This document shows positions 12,977 to 23,709 of a DNA stretch of 64,000 nucleotides, one piece after another; the stretch's first letter is position 1; every line of letters starts with the position of its first letter. The notes under the pieces are model-generated. The model did not search any database, was not told where the DNA came from, and worked only from the letters and a program-made list of their open reading frames with translations. The stretch covers positions 62,001-126,000 of the forward strand of contig VJWN01000009.1 in the NCBI GenBank assembly GCA_007644065.1. The letters are read 5' to 3'. A program made the translations under genes and the position numbers. Source of the DNA: Margaritispora aquatica. Lineage: Eukaryota; Ascomycota; Leotiomycetes; Helotiales; Discinellaceae.

Positions 12977-14261
12977 AGAGAACGAAGGGGGAAAGGATTT
13001 CCGCCCAGATTATTCTTGCTTGATCGATGCTTGTGCTTGGGCGTCTGTTGATCGGGGATTTGGTGGATTTGAACCACTTAATACTGAGAATAATTAGAAG
13101 CCTCTCGTATATGCAATACACTTCAATTCTCGAAATACTAGTACTTGTCATGGGTTGACTGTAGATAATGAGAATGAAAGTAAGCAGACAAATTGATAAG
13201 CGAGCTTCGTGGAGACATGTCGAAAAATCTGGGAGAAAAAGTCAGCAAGCGCATGTTTGAGACGAAGCTCAAGCTCTGTTGGTGCTTACCATTTGATACC
13301 CGGTGTTTTTGTTTAAGTGAAACGGTCACACAATGACAATGAAGGGACTTCAGGATATCTTTGGCTCTTACGTTCGGGAGTGCTCAAGTTCTCGGGCACT
13401 TTAGCTTTGGGGCAATATATGGAAAGCTTAAGCTTATGTTAGCTACGAAAAAGCCACCAATGCTGTGTACGTCAGTGATGAGTTTCTAAACCCTTTGTTG
13501 CGAACATCGTGGATAGAGTACACAGCACTTTTATGTTCCGAATTAGAAAGGAGGATGTTGAGCGAAGTGTGTTGGCTGGGACGAGGGGGGTGAATTTTGG
13601 CATCGCACATGCATGGATCGCAGGATATAAGATATGGCCAGGTTATTAGACTTGGGTTGAGACTCAGTGCTTTTGAGAAGAGCAATATAAAATGAAACTC
13701 GGACTTCTTCTGTGTTTTACTATGCCTTCAAAATTTGAATCAAAACGGTTTGCTAATATCGGTCGTGTTCTGCACCAATATTCTACCTACTAGGAATGAC
13801 AGACAGGAATAAGGGGGTTTGATACGCTTGGTATGATCACTGCTACTAAATTTCTCAGAAAATCAAGACTTAGAACGTCAGCGTGGCTGTATGTTGTCGT
13901 CAAAATACGACAATATAAAAAGTTTAACGTGCAAAAACTAAAATTTGCGAGATTCACGCAATATCTAGAAATGCATAGAATCAACGCTACATTGTGAAGT
14001 AAAGGTATCCGAGGAGTTACCTCTAGGACAGCATTGAAGGTCAACCGACCCCTGAGATAGTATGTCCATGTGCAAGGCTGATGATCATTCTGCTGATCTT
14101 TGTTGCCACCAACTACTCTGTTGACATAAACTCGAAGGACAATTTCTGTCACAAGAGTAAGACAATGTTCTTACTCCCGATATCGATCCTTATAAATGAT
14201 ATCAGTCATAGAATTAGTGTTAAGATTAGAACGCGATCTCCAAGGCAGAGGTTCTGATATA
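12977..14261. other. Intergenic AT-rich region
   Basis: About 1.3 kb with only short open frames that lack codon bias or recognisable motifs. It leads into the inverted-repeat element that begins at 14262. No gene is supported. Confidence 0.4.
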
Positions 14262-15042
14262 CTCCGTACGGGAGCAGGTTCGTCATAATATATAGAACTA
14301 TCACCATTACGATCGTTATAAAAAATAACGGGAATTTTAACGATTTATAACGGCGCTTACTATTAGTTATAACGAAATTCGACTTTTTTTACAGCTACTT
14401 TTCGGACTTCGTTATAACCCCTAGTTATATCTTATAACGGTATCGCTATTAAAAATAACGACCTTTACTATAAGTTTAGAACCCTAGGAATCTACGAATC
14501 TATATACTATCCTTGGATCTGCTAGATCTGCTGGATCTACTACCTACCTTTGGATCTGCTACTAACCTACCTTTGGATCTGCTGGATCTGCTACCTACCT
14601 TTGGATCTACTCCTAACCTACCTTTGGATCTGCTGGATCTGCCACCGACCTACCTTTGGATCTACTGTCTGTGAAAGTCTGTAAGAGAACGAATTCGAAG
14701 GAGAATGAAGAAGAAGACTAACGGGAATGAGGGGAATGAGGGGAATAAGGTATTTACGGTGGTAAAATATCCGGGTACGGTCTGTTTTATATTATACGAA
14801 GGATCCGGATACGATATATGTCTATGTATATAGATCTAGATAACGAGGCCGTTATAAAGTATGGTAAGATATATTATAAGACTAGTAGTATAGTGATTCT
14901 TACTATTAATTATAACGAAGTGAAAATCTACTTATAAACCTTCGTTATACTCGAAACCGAGTCACTATATTTTATAGCGAGATCGCTATTGCTTATGGTG
15001 ATTTTGGTTATAATGTATGACGAACCTGCTTCCGTAGGGACT
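14262..15042. mobile_element. Non-autonomous inverted-repeat element (large MITE-like, about 780 bp)
   Basis: The ends are inverted repeats of each other. AGCAGGTTCGTCATA at 14274-14288 is matched perfectly by its reverse complement at 15016-15030, and TCACCAT at 14302-14308 by 14995-15001. The outermost bases (ACTCCGTACGG on the left) match with a few differences. The interior is AT-rich and contains no open frame of useful size. Motifs of the type TTATAACG and CGTTATAA recur many times, one block near 14357-14460 recurs in the same orientation near 14896-14995, and a minisatellite lies at 14511-14665. The left end starts after TA, but a matching TA target duplication is not visible on the right, so the exact boundary and superfamily are unsure. 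Confidence 0.7.
14511..14665. repeat. Minisatellite inside the inverted-repeat element
   Basis: CTACCTTTGGATCT occurs five times within about 130 bp, separated by variable insertions such as GGATCTGCTGGATCTGC and ACTAAC, giving an irregular unit of about 27-35 bp. It begins with a degenerate CCTTGGATCT at 14511. The array is confined to the centre of the surrounding element. Confidence 0.8.
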
Positions 15043-15693
15043 GTTTGAATAGAAAGAGTGATGCATAGGTTCTACAATAACACCTATCATATGTAGTCAT
15101 TTCTCTAGAGTGCTAGAAAACATGAAGCTGAAAGCCTGCCCTTTAGTAATCAGTACGTCCATGATTAATTTATTGGTTAGTCGGGACTAACATATACCTT
15201 GATTTTTTCATCCGGCTAAAAGGGAGGTAGAGCCGAATTTTAGCCTATTGGCGATCGACCCCTTTATGTCAAGTAGGCAAAAACATGAGCGTCTCAGGCG
15301 CGGAGCTGTACACTTCTAAGGCAAGTTTTTGCAAATATGAAACACGTTGTTTGGCATTAGATTGTGTTGATCTCGGAGGGTGATTGAGGAGAGGAAGTCT
15401 TGACTTTGAACTTGATAATATGACAAGATAATGGATGCCAATAGTAAGAATGCTGTTGATGGCATAGGAAGGTTCTTCTTTCATTCGATAGCCATTCGAA
15501 TAACAAAATCACAAAGACTTTTGTACCTTCATACGAGCTGGTGGAAAATTATGCTCGATGGTGTGATAGTATATACTGATGAGCAAAGAGAAACCTGTTT
15601 AATTCCCAAATTAGAGCTAAATATCCAGAGGTCATTGCCATTAAAGCTATAAATAATTCTTCGCAGTGATCAAGTATCCCACATGATCACTAC
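15043..15693. other. Intergenic region 3' of the WSC-protein gene
   Basis: This 650-bp spacer holds two small palindromes (listed separately) and the 3' flank of the WSC gene. A minus-strand open frame at 15269-15484 has no supporting features. No gene is supported. Confidence 0.3.
15176..15245. repeat. Two small hairpin-forming palindromes
   Basis: GTTAGTC at 15176-15182 pairs with GACTAAC at 15185-15191 across a 2-nt loop. GGCTAAAA at 15214-15221 pairs with TTTTAGCC at 15238-15245. They may be the relic of another small inverted-repeat element or a terminator-like structure. Confidence 0.5.
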
Positions 15694-17180
15694 TTATGCC
15701 AAGGTCAATGAAACATCATCCAAAAACAGCACAAACGTGGTTGAAATCCCAGGGGCATTAACACAATCAACCTCCATCGCGAAGAGAACCGGAGATGCGG
15801 AAGGCGCCACAATTGATCCAGTGGACTCGACCCATAAGATCATCTGGCCAGGAACAGTAGAAAGCGTTGACTTAACGATCAGCATCCCATCCAGCTTATA
15901 ACTGACCTGGCATGTGTAACCACCAGTGCTCGAAAGACGCCTTGCCCAGCCGCTAAAATTGTAGGTTTGGCCAGGACATACATTGATATATTGAGAGATG
16001 CTCGTTATGCCGTCGTTGTATGTCATTGATGCCTTGGCCCTTTGCAGACCAGAGTGGGGCTGAATTGCATTGATTGAGAACGCCCCACTTCCACTTCCTA
16101 CGTAATCGAATGACCATGAGCTGTCTGGAATATCTTCAAAGCCGCCATTATTGATGGGGCTAGTGAATGAACAAACTGGAGCAGTGGAAGAGCTAAGGCG
16201 GTTAGCTTTCGAGAATAGTAGAGATTGAATATGCGATTACCTTGCTGCTGCTGAAGAACTTGAGCTTGATGAGACGATAGATGTTGTTAACGTAAAGCTT
16301 GTTGTGCTGGCGATGGAACTTGAAGTTGCTGTACTAATGCTTGATGTTGAGCTAGAGGACATCGATGAAGGTGTAGACGCGCATTGGAAAAGACTCAAGC
16401 GCCTTCTGCCCCCACAGAACGTGTTCTTATCGCCCTTGCAATGAAGCTCACACTTCGTTGAAGCAATTGGTAGGCTACCCGTATTCAAGATATCTCCGCA
16501 GTAGCACTACATTGCGTTAGTGACATGATTGCTGATCGAAAGGATTATGCACCTCATCCCCGTGTTCAACACCAAAGAAGTTGTACCCTACACAAAAAGC
16601 AGCACACATTGGCACCGTCATCAAGTCGTTGATGTACGCCTTTTTGTCCAGAGCCTGGGTATTCGAAGGCTCAGAATAGCATCCTAGAGGAACACATGAC
16701 GGTGGACTCGGAGAAGCTGTCGATGTTGGGGCCGGAGGTGTTGGCTCAGATTGATAAACGTTCAATCTGTTCTGTCCTCCGCAGGTTTGCAGGCTATTGC
16801 CGATACATTTGGTGGTGCAATCAGTCGTAGGAGCCGGAAGACTTCCTTCAGAGAGAACATTGCCACAAAAGCACTAGAAAATCTTAGCATAGCCCGTCCT
16901 GCCAGTTATGAGAAGATGGGCGCGATACCTGTCGCTGGTTCTCAACTCCAAAGTACCTGAATCCCACACACTTTAAAGCGCACTTCTCGAGGGTCATTGA
17001 ATGGCTGTTATACTTCTTGTCCGCAAGTGCCAGACCAGGATAACCCTCGGTGAAGCAACCTATAGAGCTGAATCCTCCGACGGTAACATCTCGGGAATCT
17101 ACTAAGCGTGGTGTAGCCAGCACAGTGGCAGGCAAGAAGGCAAGGAAAGCCGATGTAATATAAGCCGATAACAGCTTCAT
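15694..17180 (-). CDS. Secreted protein with two WSC domains and a C-terminal carbohydrate-binding-like module
   Basis: Exons (minus) 16929-17180, 16553-16873, 16241-16506 and 15694-16192 join in frame to 445 residues. Residues 1-22 form a signal peptide ending LPATVLA. The first WSC domain (about 41-128) has GCFTEG, CALKCVGFRYFGVE, CFCGN and TCGGQNRLNVY. The second (about 150-240) has GCYSEPSN, CAAFCVGYNFFGVEHG, CYCGD and FCGGRRRLSLF. A Ser/Thr-rich linker suited to O-mannosylation follows. The last 160 residues (NNGGFED, YINVCPGQTYNFSGW, DDVSLTLA) look like a beta-sandwich carbohydrate-binding module of the CBM4/9-like type. No membrane anchor follows, so it is a secreted or wall-bound glycan binder rather than a Wsc stress sensor. 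Two of the introns fall at the Cys-x-Cys-Gly position of the WSC domains. The target glycan is unknown. Confidence 0.9.
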
Positions 17181-17817
17181 ATTTACGATTTATAGTGACA
17201 AGGCTCAAGAGAACAATGCTTGTGGGGAACTAAAATGGTTAGCGACTTCAAGGGAAGAAAGCACTGTGAGAGCACCTACTGAGGCTTGAATCTAGAAATG
17301 AAGACGAACCCAAGCCTCTAATTTTGAGAGCACCGATGATCATCTTTAACCACGATGCGGGAGATTTCGGAGATTCCATATGAGATGTTTGTTGGCAAGC
17401 AGTGTTAGTCTTTGACACAATATTTCAATACTTCAGCACAAGCCACACATTGACAGTTGCCAATGAAGATCGGCATAATCAGCCGTATTGCGAACTCTTG
17501 GTCGGAGAATATGAGCATGGTGCATATTTCTTTTCGCGTCGCTTCTGCCCTTGAAACTAGTGCGAATATTTGAGACTATTGTCAAGCAGACTTTAAGGCG
17601 ACCACATGATCTCTCAATCGATTTGAAAAGCTGTGAGTGGATACATTGAGTTGAAAGATGGCCTTTTGGATTTCAAAGTACTTACATATTGCAAAGACTT
17701 TATCATGCACAGCGAGGACTCGAATTGGCTGTTGAAAGGCGAGTAAAATCAAGTAACCAAGACCTATTTTTGTTTGTATGGTTTAACTAACAAAAGAATA
17801 TGATTCATTTGCATTTA
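17181..17817. other. Intergenic region upstream of the WSC-protein gene
   Basis: This 637-bp AT-rich stretch is the promoter side of the WSC gene. No open frame or motif could be recognised. Confidence 0.3.
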
Positions 17818-18053
17818 CTATTCCCCCCTGAATAAACCTTATTCGGTGGAGGCACTCCTTTTATGGCTACAGCCACAACCGAAGAGTTTTAGCCAGTAGA
17901 GAAGCTTTACTATGAGCGAGTGTCGGCGGTGAAGGTGATTCTAGCAGGTTCTATAACTTTTAATTGGCTCAAACCCCTTGCAAGTGGCTGTAGCCAAAAT
18001 AAGTGTGCCTCCATTGAATATGGTTTATTCAGGGGGGGGGGAGGGGAGGATAG
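17818..18053. mobile_element. 236-bp MITE with long terminal inverted repeats and TA target duplication
   Basis: Long arms mirror each other. TGAATAAACC at 17829-17838 matches the reverse complement of GGTTTATTCA at 18022-18031, TGGAGGCAC occurs in both arms, and GGCTACAGCCAC at 17865-17876 matches GTGGCTGTAGCC at 17984-17995. The arms extend outward through a C-run to CTAT next to TA on both sides (17816-17817 and 18054-18055), as expected for the Tc1/mariner target site. The right arm has a longer G-run than the left. The interior has no coding potential. It is non-autonomous and would depend on a transposase elsewhere. Confidence 0.8.
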
Positions 18054-18878
18054 TACAGATATTGAGAATCATCGAAAATGAATTATATGATACATCTTGG
18101 TCGGAGATATCAATTTGGGGATCATGAGGGCTAGTTTTAAGGTAAGACAGCGAGGATTCCACCTAAAGCGATAGCCCTACCATATATACTCCTAAGAGAA
18201 CCAATTCATGTCGAGCAAAAATTTCTTGACATATTGATCGACTTAAAATGCCTCAATTCTCCGTATCGCCAGCTTAAAACTACTCGCTTTTGGTCTGCTG
18301 GGGGATTGCAACAAGAAAGATGTAAAATTTCTGAATTCAAGTACCGACTGTAAAGCTCTGACAAGAGTGTCTCAAATGATTGATTCGAAATACGACGCTA
18401 GTGTTTGCTTTTGCTGAAGTCTCCGAGTCACCTAATTCAATCTGTCAACCATCTTGCACTTCCATATGTTCGCCTGTCCTACCTAGGCATTGGACCATCC
18501 ATATTGTTGGCCTCATTTCAGACACCGGCAACTAAAACTTGCCCCCCCTCTAATTCCTGCTTGTCATTGAGACTTCTGAAAGCGCGTATTAGGAAGACAG
18601 AACTTGAGTACCACAATTATTTATGTCGAGATAAGCTATCAACGAGCCAGGAGCATCTCGTAGTATTCGGTACCAAAACCTGACTGCACGAGATCTCGAT
18701 CGAGTAACTTAGTTGAATGAGGTCTGTCTTATATATAGGTATCCCTGGAGGTTCTGAATAACTCCTTTTCGCATAAAATAACGACCAACATGTAGACCAT
18801 TTTATGCCACCCGGTCAAAAATTGATTCTACCTAACTCCTGCGCTATGCTGAAAAATCTGTGGTATTATCTCATGTCA
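18054..18878. other. Intergenic region between the MITE and csl4
   Basis: About 825 bp of AT-rich sequence that includes the csl4 3' flank. An open frame at 18405-18683 (+) has no recognisable content. No gene is supported. Confidence 0.3.
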
Positions 18879-19570
18879 TCAGAAAGGCTTTGCCACCTTT
18901 CTAGGCTCGCTAGCACCTGTTTCCGGGTCCTTGTACTCCTTCCAACTAACAGGATACATCGCATTCCCAGCTTCGCTTGTCGCCATGATCACACCAAGGT
19001 TGTTAGATGCCGTAGAGAGGTAGTAATTGGACTGGTCTCCTAAAGATATCTGCTAAATCAGCGTGATTTGAATATCACTGTCAGATTTTTACTCACAACT
19101 ACTGCTCGTACAATATCTCCAGGCCTAAAACTTTCGAATATTTTCACTTTATCCTTCTCTGTAGCTCTTACATCCTGCACCCTGATGAGGCCTTGCCATT
19201 CCCCGTCTAATACGGTATCTCCAACAACTAAAATAGCAACATTGGCTTGTCGTGGCGCGATCCTTGTGACTTTGCAAAGAACGATGCTGTTGACCTCCGG
19301 TAAAATCTCTACCTTCGAGTTGACCCCATTGCTTAGTGCAGACACGCTCCTCTCTATTGAAAACGTCGGCAAAGGAGTCGGTGCTGCGGGTGTGATCTTC
19401 GTGGGGCGCTTTTGAGGTCCAGCTGGTTTTGGAGGGGTAGTCTTGCTGAGCGGGCCAAGTATTGATGCGAATAGCTTCGAATCGTGGATATGGATTCCCA
19501 CACCTGGCAGATACTCGCTGGTAGAGCCCAGGTACTGTCCTGGAACAACAATAGTCGTTTGCTGTGCCAT
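18879..19570 (-). CDS. csl4: Csl4, RNA exosome cap subunit
   Basis: Csl4 is one of the three S1-domain cap proteins of the RNA exosome, which processes and degrades RNA in nucleus and cytoplasm. Exons (minus) 19097-19570 and 18879-19049 join in frame to 214 residues. The N-terminus has VPGQYLG and a variable Pro/Thr-rich linker. The S1 domain spans about residues 80-180 (NSIVLCKVTRIAPRQANVAI, then GLIRVQDVR and FRPGDIVRAVV). The second exon supplies ISLGDQSNYYLSTA and GVIMATSEAGNAMYPVSWKE, strongly conserved at the Csl4 C-terminus. The splice acceptor is fixed by that match. The ATG at 19570 is preferred because upstream in-frame codons offer no ATG. The gene is divergent from the kinase gene at 19940. 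Confidence 0.95.
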
Positions 19571-19939
19571 TGCGAAGTGCGCCGAGTTGATCTGTGAGCA
19601 CGAGTTGCGAGGAACCAAGAAGTGAGGTTAAAAAAACTTATTGTATTGTAATCTGAGGAAGGTTTGCCGATGGAGCTGAAAAGCGGGGCTGATATCTGCA
19701 GAACAGTTCCTTGGACGAACGGCTTTGAACTTGTAACCCCTCCCTCTCAACATGCACAACCAACAACCAACTAGAAGCACAACCCCGCCTTCAACTAGGG
19801 CAGTTAGGTATGGACTATGGGGTGACTACTGAAATGGGTTGCACTTTGATGTGCAAGAAGTATATAAACTTAATTCGACACATCTTCATCTAAGCGCAAT
19901 CTACACCAATTCCTCCACAAGCTCCCACCATCGTACATC
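19571..19939. promoter_or_regulatory. Shared divergent promoter region, csl4 and dak
   Basis: This 369-bp gap separates two divergent starts, so both promoters and leaders must lie here or overlap. A C-rich run (CTTGTAACCCCTCCC) sits at about 19731-19745. No specific operator was recognised. Confidence 0.4.
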
Positions 19940-21768
19940 ATGTCCGCGAAGCATTTCATCAATGATCCAACGCATCTTGTAAACCAAGCTCTGCATGCGC
20001 TCACCTTGACCAACCCGTCCGTTGCCCTCGATGTCGAAAATAAAATTATTTACATGCGACCTGGTGGAAAGCCACAAGTGTCTATAATCTCTGGAGGCGG
20101 AAGTGGCCATGAGCCCAGCTTTGGAGCATTTGTTGGAGATGGATTACTTTCAGCAGCAGTTGCAGGAACGATATTCGCCTCTCCAAGTGCTGAGCAGATC
20201 CGCAAAGCTGTTATGTCAAGGGTCGAATCTGACAAGGGCATATTGGTTACGGTCATGAACTATACTGGAGATGTCCTCAATTTTGGCATGGCAGTTGAGA
20301 AGGCAAAGGCGGCTGGTTTGAAGGTTGAAATGCTGGTCGTGGGTGATGATGTGGGTGTTGGTCGCACTCAGGCTGGTAAAGTCGGCAGGAGAGGAATTGC
20401 TGGCACAGTACTCGTCCACAAGATCACTGGAGCACTTGCAGCACGAGGAGCCAGTCTGGAGGATGTTTTCAAGGTCGGGAAGCTTACCGCAGACAATGTG
20501 GTGAGTGTTGGAGCCAGCTTGGATCATGTCCACGTTCCTGGGAGAGATATTGCAGAGGCCTCCGAGGACAGTCTCGCAATTGGAGAGGTCGAGGTTGGAA
20601 TGGGGATTCACAACGAGGCAGGATCCGGAAGGGCTAAGGCAGATCTACCAGAACTTGTGAAGACGATGCTTTCTCAGCTACTGGACTCGAAGGACAAAGA
20701 CCGAGCTTTTTTGAATGTCAATTCAAATGAAATTGTTCTTCTTGTCAACAATCTCGGTGGAGTCAGTGTGCTTGAACTTGGAGGCATCACAACCGAAGTC
20801 GTCGGACAACTCGAAAAGAGCCATGGTATCAAACCTGTCCGGATTTTGGCTGGTACCTACATGACCAGTCTCAACGGTCTCGGATTTAGTATTTCGTTAT
20901 TGAACGTCGTTAACACTAACCTGGGAGGACCAAGCATGCTACAATTGCTCGATGCGCCCTGTGAAGCTGCTGGGTGGGCTGCACCTATCCAGAAGGAGAC
21001 CTGGGAGGCCAAATCCACTCAAACCCGAACAGATGCAGCCAGCGATGTAGAGGAGCTCAAGCCTAGCGGACTCAAGCTTGACCCAGAAACAACAAAAGCG
21101 AAGCTCACAGCAGCTCTGGAAAGGATGATTGAAGCGGAGCCAGATGTCACGAGATATGACACTGTTGTTGGTGATGGGGATTGTGGGATTGGTTTGAAGC
21201 GAGGTGCAGAGTGTATGTTTCACACCTCGGATTTCAGTATCTGCTATACTGACTCTTCATAGCCGTTCTCAAAATGCTCTCTACAAACGAGCTGTCAGGC
21301 GATGCCGTTCTCGATCTCAGCAAAATTGTTCAGGTAGTGGAAACAACAATGGATGGCACTTCCGGGGCTCTCTATGCAATTTTCCTCAATTCACTCGTCC
21401 TTGGTCTTCGTGAACAGTCCTCTTCGTCCTCCCAAGCAGACGCCAAGACTTGGGCTGCAGCACTAAAGCAAGCTTCAACTTCACTCGCAACCTATACACC
21501 AGCCCAGCCCGGAGATAGGACACTCGTCGATGCTCTACATCCCTTTGTCGAGACCCTTGCATCAACAGGAGATCTCAAGAAAGCAGCTGAGGCAGCAAGA
21601 AAGGGTGCGGAGGGTACCAAGGGCATGAAGGCTAGTCTAGGACGGACTGTGTATATTGGGGGCTCGGGCTTCGAGCAGGTTCCAGATCCTGGTGCGTGGG
21701 GATTGAGTGAGTTCTTCTTGGGACTTGCAGGTGTTGAGTCTGTTGAACTTGATTATGAGCTGGTGTGA
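19940..21768 (+). CDS. dak1: Dihydroxyacetone kinase (Dak)
   Basis: This enzyme phosphorylates dihydroxyacetone (also glyceraldehyde) with ATP in the cytosol, detoxifying dihydroxyacetone and feeding glycerol carbon into glycolysis. Exons 19940-21212 and 21263-21768 join in frame to 592 residues, the usual length. The DhaK domain (about 1-340) contains SIISGGGSGHEPSFGAFVG, MNYTGDVLNFGMA and ASLDHVHVPGRD; its histidine is of the type that binds the substrate covalently. The DhaL ATP-binding domain (about 390-592) has DTVVGDGDCG with the magnesium-binding aspartates, TTMDGTSGALYAIF and the C-terminal PDPGAWG. The single intron falls just after the GLKRGAE motif. The start at 19940 gives the conserved KHFINDP N-terminus. 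Confidence 0.96.
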
Positions 21769-22208
21769 GAGTGCTCCAAGAACATTCGGATGAGTTGGAT
21801 GTGGAGATCAAGCTGTAGCGACGAAATGTTGGAGGTGTGTATCACTAAGTAACAATAGCTGTCAATTTGGTCTGAGCGAATCTTTTGGAGAGTAACGGTT
21901 GTGAAGGACTGTATGCTATATTTCATTTACGAGATCACCAAATTCCGGCACATTCTAAGTAGGCCATTTCGTGGACTCGAGGTGAAGTGTCTGATGATTT
22001 ACTCTTAACACGAGCTGTAGTGATAGATGGCGAGAATCGATGGCGAACAGAAACCAGAAGAATGGCACACATCACACAAAACCAACGAACGTCACTGGTA
22101 TCAAATTTCTACTCAGGCCAAGGTGGTGAATCTGTTACATACTCGAACATCGAGCACCTTCTGCTCTTTTCTACATCATACAAGTTACAACCTATATTAC
22201 ACATCCCT
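21769..22208. other. Intergenic region between convergent genes dak1 and mL38
   Basis: This 440-bp gap separates two convergent genes, so it holds both 3' untranslated regions. The plus-strand open frame crossing it continues antisense into the mL38 gene and lacks coding features. No gene is supported. Confidence 0.3.
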
Positions 22209-23558
22209 CTAACCAGCCCATCTAATGCCCAATGGCTTATACTTATCCTTCTTGTGTCTCGCCTCCCATCCCCTAGCCTTCTCCTTAATCTTAATAGCCA
22301 CGACTCTCTTCCTCTTAAACTCGATATCCGCGCCCTCGATACCTGCTCTCTCCATAACGCCAGCAGTTCCTTCGTCCCACAAGCTGCGGAAGATCCCAAC
22401 TCCAATGGGTTTCACATTGGTCTTGCCAATGAACGAACGCATCTGGAAGCCAAAGCGTGTTTTCCACTCTTTCTGCAGGCGATTGGCGTTAAAGGTCTTT
22501 CCTTCTGGCTGCTCAAGCACGAAAACGGAGTAGCGATGATATGGCGAACCTTTCTGGGCGAATGGTGGGAGCCATGGGAGGACGACCTGTTCTGGTGTGG
22601 CTTGAGCTAGAGGAATGGACGTGTCCGTAGGTGAGAGGGGAATGTTGACTGCCATGAAATGGCAGCGGGACGAGAAATCGTCTTTGTCTGACAGAGGGAC
22701 ATCGGAGTCTACTACCACAATGCTGACAAGGCGCTCGCCCTTGTCGAAGACTTGGACTTTCAGTCTGGCTGGCACTTCACTGACTCGAGAGTCAACGAAT
22801 TCTCCTGGACTAACTGCACGCTGGCGGAATGCTAGACGCACTTCGGCAGAGGGGACAAAGTGTGGGAGGACATCGGGGACAATTGAAAGTTGGTTTATTC
22901 GCTGTTCGATGAGCTTGAACTGATATTGGCGCCACTTCTTCTCTGCCAAATATCTGTAGATGGGCTTGCTCATGTCCCCTGAGATGTGTTAGCTCACGCT
23001 CACAACTTTTTACCTGACATACATACCTTCTCCATCTTCGAATCTCTTCTTGATCATTGGATCGTTGATGTCTGCTTGAATCTTCAAGTCCTCCAGCTTT
23101 TGTCGCATACTAGTCAGACTCTTCTGCTTGAACTCTTCACCTCCACGGAGTTTCGATCCATCTGCTTCCACCAGGTTGGATATCTGTAGCCTCATTGCCT
23201 TGATCTCTTTCAACTTCTCCTCCCGATCCTTCTTCAGAACCTTCATAGCTTCCTGAAAACATTGGTATGGTAGCTGCTCGAATGGGATATTTTCTGCACT
23301 CTTGATAGCTGCTCGGCGACGTCTAGATCCAATTGGGTGTACACCGCTCCTCATCAGCTTCCTTTCGAGTCTTGGGTTCGTGACAGTCAAGGGATCAAGC
23401 ATAGGCTTAAAGGAGACCTTCGTTGCTTCGGCGGAGGCTTCATCGTTCGTTCGGGAGGTGGTCGTGAACGTCCTTATTGCCATTGCAGATTGAGTCGATG
23501 ATTGAGAGTTCTGTAGGCATCGTGTCAGTGGTCTTGCGACCTTCTGGCATGATGACAT
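22209..23558 (-). CDS. mrpl35: Mitochondrial large-subunit ribosomal protein mL38
   Basis: mL38 (yeast MrpL35) is a phosphatidylethanolamine-binding-protein-like component of the mitochondrial large ribosomal subunit. Exons (minus) 23027-23558 and 22209-22978 join in frame to 433 residues. The N-terminus is Ser/Arg-rich with AMAIRTFTTTSR, a mitochondrial targeting sequence. A helical region with many Lys/Glu follows. The second exon carries the PEBP-like domain: PARLKVQVFDKGERLVSIVV, VPLSDKDDF, HFMAVNIPLSPTDTSIPL and HRYSVFVLEQPEG. The start at 23558 is the first ATG and precedes the targeting sequence. It is divergent from uL4m, 151 bp away. Confidence 0.92.
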
Positions 23559-23709
23559 TGTTGTGGTTTGTACAGAGTAGTGTTAGATGTTGATCTGTAA
23601 ATTTGTCGATGCATCAAAAAGTCGGCGGAACTTGCCGCACCCGCAATAATTTTGAGCTCGACCTCCTCAATCTATCCACGATACAGAGTTGCAACAACCA
23701 ACCACCACA
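23559..23709. promoter_or_regulatory. Compact bidirectional promoter for two mitoribosomal proteins
   Basis: Only 151 bp separate the divergent starts of mL38 and uL4m, two proteins of the same particle, so one regulatory region probably drives both in balance. No known binding motif was identified with confidence. Confidence 0.6.
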
